Assembly: GCA_965226245.1 (NCBI GenBank)
Contig: CBDDCL010000015.1
Coordinates: forward strand, 6,944,001 to 7,008,000
Direction: 5' to 3'
Length of the DNA: 64,000 bases
Source of the DNA: CBDCYS01 sp965226245
GTDB taxonomy: Bacteria; Acidobacteriota; Terriglobia; Bryobacterales; UBA6623
Position 1 is the first letter of the stretch. Each line of letters opens with the position of its first letter. Positions 60,162 through 64,000 of the stretch are shown piece after piece. Both the position numbers and the translations under genes were made by a program. The notes beneath the pieces were generated by a model that was not told where the DNA came from, ran no database searches, and saw nothing but the letters and a program-made list of their open reading frames with translations.

Positions 60162-61337
60162 CTATCCGGGGCAGTACGCCAGCGCCGTCAGTGCGTAGAC
60201 CTGCGCGATGCGCACCAGCTCGCTCACCGGACAGCATTCGTGGACGGTATGCGCGCCAGTGGCGTTGGGGCCGTGGGTGAGGGCGGGGATGCCGGCGAGC
60301 GAGCAGAACCAGTTGCCGTCATCGAGGAACGGCTTCGGTCCGAGCGGCAGGCGGTTTCCGGTCGTGGTCTCATGGGCCGCCTGCAATGCTTCGATCGCCG
60401 GGTCGTCGGGAGCGATGCGAAACGCGTCGCCCTGCAGGGCGTAATCGAGTTCGATGTGGGTGCCGGTGCGTTCGGCATGGGCTTGGACAAGTTCCCGGAA
60501 TTGCGCCTCGACCGCCTCAGTCTCGCCCGGAGTGATCCAGCGGCGCGTGCCCTGGATAAAGCACTCCGTCGGAGACTGATTGTAGATCTCGCCGGAATGG
60601 ATCTGTCCCACGAAAACCGAATCTTGACCGACATCGGGGTCGGAGTTAGCCGACACCTGTTCATGCAGTTCTTTCAGGCGCAAGATCAGCTCCGCGCCAG
60701 CCGGAACGACGAGGGGCTGGTCCAGCGGGCGCAACACCTCGTGTACTGCCTCACCGTCACGGCGAATCCGGGCCTGGAAGATCGCCATCCCACGACCCGC
60801 AATCGGAAGGGGCGACGCACAGTACTCGGGCAGCAATACGGCGTCACCGACACAACCGTCGCGGATCAACGCACGCACCTGCCGTTTGTCGCCCCAGGGG
60901 CCTTCGTGCAGTTCGTGCGCGGTCAACAGGACGCCCCCGCCCTGAAGTGTCCCAGTCTCCTTCAGCACACGGACCGCTTCCACGGCCGCGGCCACACCAC
61001 CCTTCATGTCGGATATACCGGAGCCGTAAAGGTTACCGTTCCCTTTTCGGGGCGCCACGAACGGCAGGTGAACCGTGTCGAGATGACCGTTGAACTGCAA
61101 GGTGCGTCCGGGATGGCCGCTGTCCAAGCGAGCCACGACGGCAGGCGCTTCCGGCCAGTCGGCTTCAGGACGTTCCACCGCGAAGCCGTCTGCTTGGAGG
61201 ATCTCAGCCAGCCGATCGGCCACCTCGCGGGCCTTGCATGTCGGGCTCGGTACCTCGACGAGCGCCATCGCGGTTTCAACGAGGCGGTCGGCGTTCACAG
61301 CGGAAAGTACGGAGTCGGCGAGTTGCGTGGGAATCAT
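60162..61337 (-). CDS. M20-family metallopeptidase (ArgE/DapE/ACY1-like)
   Basis: A 391-residue zinc aminoacylase or peptidase. Motifs in order: ALVEVPSPTCKAREVADRLA, LQFNGHLDTVHLP with the first zinc ligands (H-D), YGSGISDMKGGVAAAVEAVR with the bridging aspartate, LLTAHELHEGP with a glutamate pair, a dimerisation domain in the middle, and THGPNATGAHTVHECCPVSE, which holds the last histidine ligand near the C-terminus. It probably acts in the cytoplasm on an N-acyl or dipeptide-type substrate. The ATG at 61337 (MIPTQLADSVLSAVN) is preferred to a longer open frame to 61676, which runs into the neighbouring gene. Confidence 0.9.
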   Translation of the reverse strand: MIPTQLADSVLSAVNADRLVETAMALVEVPSPTCKAREVADRLAEILQADGFAVERPEADWPEAPAVVARLDSGHPGRTLQFNGHLDTVHLPFVAPRKGNGNLYGSGISDMKGGVAAAVEAVRVLKETGTLQGGGVLLTAHELHEGPWGDKRQVRALIRDGCVGDAVLLPEYCASPLPIAGRGMAIFQARIRRDGEAVHEVLRPLDQPLVVPAGAELILRLKELHEQVSANSDPDVGQDSVFVGQIHSGEIYNQSPTECFIQGTRRWITPGETEAVEAQFRELVQAHAERTGTHIELDYALQGDAFRIAPDDPAIEALQAAHETTTGNRLPLGPKPFLDDGNWFCSLAGIPALTHGPNATGAHTVHECCPVSELVRIAQVYALTALAYCPG

Positions 61338-61419
61338 GATGTGGCACTCAAAATAATGTTGGCCCGAAGGGAGGTCAAACGGGCCAACGCAAGCACCGGG
61401 CTTTTTGGCCAAGTTTGCT

Positions 61420-61815
61420 TTACTGCCCGAGGATGTCGAAGGTCGTTGTGCCTGCCACCCGCACTTTCTCGTAGATCTTGACCCAGGCATCGTGGGCCGG
61501 GTGTACGGCATAGGTTTCGAGGGCGGCTTCGTCGTCCAGCTCCATGCAGGCTCCGTATTCCCGTCCCAATTTGACCTGTTGTGATACGGCAGGTCGCTTT
61601 CGCAGTTTGCCGACCCAGACTCGATCCAGACCCTCGATCTTGCTCGGAAGCTCTTCCGTCGCCTTGTAAAATGCATCCCAATCGGCTTCGCTGGCCTCAG
61701 CGATCGGTGTAAAGAAGAAGCAGTGCATCAACGCTTTTTCGCCGGCTGAGGCGAGGTCACTAAACGCGAGCACTCCCGCGAGCAAAACCAGTTCACGTAC
61801 AAGTCGAAAACTCAT
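61420..61815 (-). CDS. Secreted Dabb-domain protein (stress-responsive A/B barrel)
   Basis: A 131-residue protein with a signal peptide (VRELVLLAGVLAFSDLASAG). The Dabb domain follows: ALMHCFFFTPIAEASEADWD, GLDRVWVGKLRKRPAV, YGACMELDDEAALETYAVHP and AHDAWVKIYEKVRVAGTTTF. Members of this group often have no known enzyme activity. It lies upstream of the M20 gene on the same strand, 82 bp apart, so a joint transcript is possible. Confidence 0.85.
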   Translation of the reverse strand: MSFRLVRELVLLAGVLAFSDLASAGEKALMHCFFFTPIAEASEADWDAFYKATEELPSKIEGLDRVWVGKLRKRPAVSQQVKLGREYGACMELDDEAALETYAVHPAHDAWVKIYEKVRVAGTTTFDILGQ

Positions 61816-62192
61816 GATTCTAGAGCGCCTCCTTTTCTCGTGGGTGATTCTCCGCGCTGCTTGGGCACGGCGCCCGATTATACTACCCCGCAGCTGCTGC
61901 TGTCGAACGCCCCTGCTTGCCGCCGCCCCGCGATGAGATCATCGGAGGGCGAAGCGTTTGTTGCCAACAGCTACCGATGTGACTTGCGTCAGGCTTCCAG
62001 AGTCGACGGTCGCAGACTGGTTGTCCACCCAGTTCGACGCTGAACAAATGTTACCCGACTAGCGAGGATCCTATCGGCCGGATCTGACGCAACTCCCTTT
62101 CTATCAGACAATTGCACAACCGGTGCCCCGAAATGAGTAGGGACGTGACTTCGACTTTGCGGGATACCTGCTTCTGACTCCGGGCCTCCGCC
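61816..62192. other. Intergenic stretch
   Basis: I see no gene; the short ORF at 61840-62043 has no supporting features. Confidence 0.5.
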
Positions 62193-63469
62193 TTAGCCCA
62201 TGTTCGCGCTTAGGCCTGCTAACTGATTGAAAAGGCGGGGGCGGTTTTTGGTTTTGGTCATGGTTTCCAGGCCGGCGGGCGGCGGCGGGTCGAGTTGTTG
62301 CGACAGGCCCAGCACCCGCAGCACTTCGGCGGCCTGGCGGCTGCCGCGCGTGACACAGCGTTTGCGCCGCTGGCCCAACTCCAGTTCGCCCACCCGCACC
62401 GTCTCCAGGGCCCGCCAGGCCGCCGCCGAGGACAGCCCGCTGCCCGCTGCTCGCAGCTTCTTCTCCAGGGCGCGGTCCAGCAACAACGCCAGCGCCGCCA
62501 CGAAGATATGCGCCCGCACCCGCTCGTCGCGGCGGTGATAGACCGGCCGCACCTGGAGCAAACCCTTCAACCTAAAAACGGCAGTTGGACGTTCTAGCAT
62601 TCGTTGTAACATATTGAAAGAACGTATCTTATGTGCTGATATTGCAACTGCGGAGCAGTTGCAATCTTCACCCGCCGGTCCCCGATGACACTCGGGTCCA
62701 ACTGACGTCTCGTCACAAGGTTGGGGCGGTTCGAAGACGACCAACTGCCGTTTTTAGGTTCAACTGCGCAAAGCCGCGCTCCACTTCGTTGAGTTCTTTG
62801 TAGGCCGCGACCGCTTCCAGCGGCGTCAGGTCCTTCTCCTCGGTCTGAATCACATACTTGCCCTCCAACAACTGCTCGCGGGCGAAGTTCACCTCATGCT
62901 CGGCGTAGTGGAACTCGCCTTGCCGCAACTCCCACTGAAAGTAGCGATGACCGTGATGGCGTCCCAGAATCGCCGCCGCCGCCGCGCCGATCTTCTCGGG
63001 CTGCTTCAGCGCTCCCCGCTCGACCCGCTGCTGGAGACGCTCCAGCTGCTCCCGCACCCGCTCGCGGGCCTGTTCCCGCCGCGCCTGCTCGTACTGCTGG
63101 CGCTCCTCGCTGTCGACCACGAACACCCGCACCCCCTGCCGCTTGCCCGGCCACCTCCTGCACCCGCGTGCGCGGCGGCTGCGCCTTCTCTGAAGCCGTG
63201 ATACCCGCCTCACACTCTTGCCACCCGTCCTTCGCCAACGCCTCTTCGATATAGTCGGCAATGTCTTGGCGATTCCTGCGCTGCAGACCCATCAGATACC
63301 CTTGTCCGGCTTGGCGCAACTGCTCCAGGTTGCCCAGCGTCACCATGCCGCGGTCGCCGACCCACACCACGCGCTGCAGCCCAAAGCGGCTCCGCAGGTC
63401 TGCCACTACCTCCAGCAAGGTCGCCTGATCCGGGCGGTTGTCGGCGAAGACCGGTCCAAAGTGGTCCAT
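62193..63469 (-). pseudogene. IS1634-type transposase, multiply broken
   Basis: Three pieces in different frames can be joined. Piece 1 (from 63469) has PDQATLLEVVADLRSRFGLQ, VVWVGDRGMVTLGNLEQLRQ and the N-terminal part of the core. Piece 2 (about 63140 to 62764) has VFVVDSEERQQYEQARREQA, GKYVIQTEEKDLTPLEAVAA and YKELNEVERGFAQL. Piece 3 (about 62565 to 62193) has GLLQVRPVYHRRDERVRAHI. A 188-bp MITE lies between pieces 2 and 3, and one frameshift (about 63150) separates pieces 1 and 2. The N-terminus is missing. It is an inactive IS4-superfamily remnant. Confidence 0.8.
62571..62758. mobile_element. 188-bp MITE inside the IS1634-type remnant
   Basis: Terminal inverted repeats CCTAAAAACGGCAGTTGG and its complement, 18 bp each, with a 5-bp target duplication TTCAA at 62566-62570 and 62759-62763. 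It has no ORF. Removing it joins GFAQL to GLLQVRP of the transposase. Confidence 0.85.
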
Positions 63470-63470
63470 C

Positions 63471-63504
63471 GTGTCCCTAAGAAGAACGTGTCCCTAAGAA
63501 GAAC
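63471..63504. repeat. 17-bp perfect tandem duplication
   Basis: CGTGTCCCTAAGAAGAA occurs twice in a row, next to the truncated transposase N-terminus. Confidence 0.8.
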
Positions 63505-63545
63505 AGGAATAGATAGCGTGAAGTGTCGTAAGTCATTGAAAAGAT

Positions 63546-63633
63546 TGGTGCCCGGGGTGGGAGTCGAACCCACACGGTGCATAGCACCAAAGGATTTTAA
63601 GTCCTTTGCGTCTACCAGTTCCGCCACCCGGGC
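63546..63633 (-). tRNA. tRNA-Leu (anticodon UAA)
   Basis: The minus strand folds as a class II tRNA: the acceptor GCCCGGG pairs with CCCGGGC and is followed by ACCA. The anticodon stem AAGGA/TCCTT encloses a 7-base loop CTTAAAA with anticodon TAA. There is a long variable arm, and the T arm contains GGTTCGACTCC. CCA is encoded. It reads toward the IS1634 remnant. Confidence 0.95.
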
Positions 63634-63645
63634 ATTCCTTTAGAA

Positions 63646-64000
63646 TCAATGACTTAACTTCTTAACGTCTCTGCTCGACTTAGTGGTTGTGGTGAGTTTT
63701 GTGGGTACCTCACTCCTTGAGGCGTTCGGGTTGAGCGCCGCCATGCTCTCGACTGCCTTCTCCATCGACTCCGGAGTCGGATGCACATATAGCTGCGAAA
63801 CGAGCACAGTTGAGTGTCCCATCAACTTCATGATAGTGAAGGCGTCTGCCCCACCTTCCCCCAGCCGTGTCCCGTAGGTGTGTCGGAAGCTGTGCGGCAC
63901 GAAATCCTTAGTCAGCTTTAGGGTATCGCGCAACTTCGAGTGTTGCTGGTTCAGCCAAGTTTGATAAAGCGGTCTGCCGTCGCTACGTGTGAAGACGTAA
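63646..64000 (-). CDS. Tyrosine recombinase/phage-type integrase, C-terminal part (5' end outside the window)
   Basis: The frame is open to the right edge, giving about 117 residues. The catalytic region is visible: VPHSFRHTYGTRLGEGGADA (the HxxR motif), IMKLMGHSTVLVSQLYVHPT with the second histidine and the active-site tyrosine at LYVH. Its tail ends KKLSH with the stop in TTTAGAATCAATGACTTA. It sits immediately upstream of tRNA-Leu (in tRNA orientation), a usual place for integrases of phages and islands. The element it belongs to would lie mainly to the right of the window. Confidence 0.88.
   Translation of the reverse strand, partial: YVFTRSDGRPLYQTWLNQQHSKLRDTLKLTKDFVPHSFRHTYGTRLGEGGADAFTIMKLMGHSTVLVSQLYVHPTPESMEKAVESMAALNPNASRSEVPTKLTTTTKSSRDVKKLSH

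Noticed and set aside
61840..62043. 67-codon ORF
   Set aside because: No supporting features; it reads cysteine- and arginine-rich as random GC-rich DNA does.

Overview
The window looks like a chromosome segment from the Acidobacteriota, probably the Bryobacterales/Solibacter lineage. It is high in G+C. It carries secreted proteins of the acidobacterial VWFA-related type, DUF1501 and DUF1549/DUF1553 gene pairs, PQQ-dependent quinohemoproteins, and many insertion sequences and small palindromic repeats. This placement is inferred from gene content; there is no rRNA gene here. One tRNA, tRNA-Leu(UAA), lies near the right end.

Layout. Positions 1-2852 hold the start of an RND efflux permease that runs off the left edge. 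Positions 3364-4265 hold a decayed VapBC-type toxin-antitoxin pair, an integron attC-like site, and a cassette-like membrane-anchored ORF. pcm and an APC permease follow. From 6861 to 18795 the sequence is full of mobile DNA: two IS1595-type copies (one splits a voltage-gated K+ channel gene), a group II intron, a chimeric-looking duplication, an ISNCY-type IS and its mini-derivative. The potassium-uptake operon trkA-trkH sits among them. From 18947 to 31107 is a stretch of ordinary genes: a 1135-residue secreted protein with a VWFA-type partner, KDPG aldolase, a family 9 glycosyltransferase, an MsbA-like ABC exporter, yicC, gmk, rpoZ and coaBC. A second group II intron copy follows at 31144-33057, then pyrD, two alkaline-phosphatase-superfamily proteins, and a DUF1501 plus DUF1549/DUF1553 pair.

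Positions 42454-52348 look like a secreted oxidative island. Two PQQ quinohemoproteins with opposite domain order (cytochrome c at the C-terminus in one, at the N-terminus in the other) flank a DUF6152 protein, two related secreted proteins, a POTRA protein and a CHRD protein. Positions 52762-57416 carry a glutamine-synthetase-like (GmaS/GlnT) gene behind three sarcosine-oxidase/N-methylglutamate-dehydrogenase-like genes, all three broken: a 593-bp non-autonomous element sits in the FAD subunit, a GcvT-like gene is frameshifted, and a SoxA-like gene is N-truncated. The rest holds a duplicated ABM-like gene, SnoaL, M20 peptidase and Dabb genes, an IS1634-type pseudogene with a 188-bp MITE inside it, tRNA-Leu, and a tyrosine recombinase running off the right edge.

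The clearest unusual signals are: two 1914-bp group II introns sharing the same reverse-transcriptase frameshift, with the second also changed from YADD to YAND; the solitary attC-like site; an apparently chimeric IS/channel junction at 13048-13251; and two well-bounded non-autonomous elements with 5-bp target duplications.
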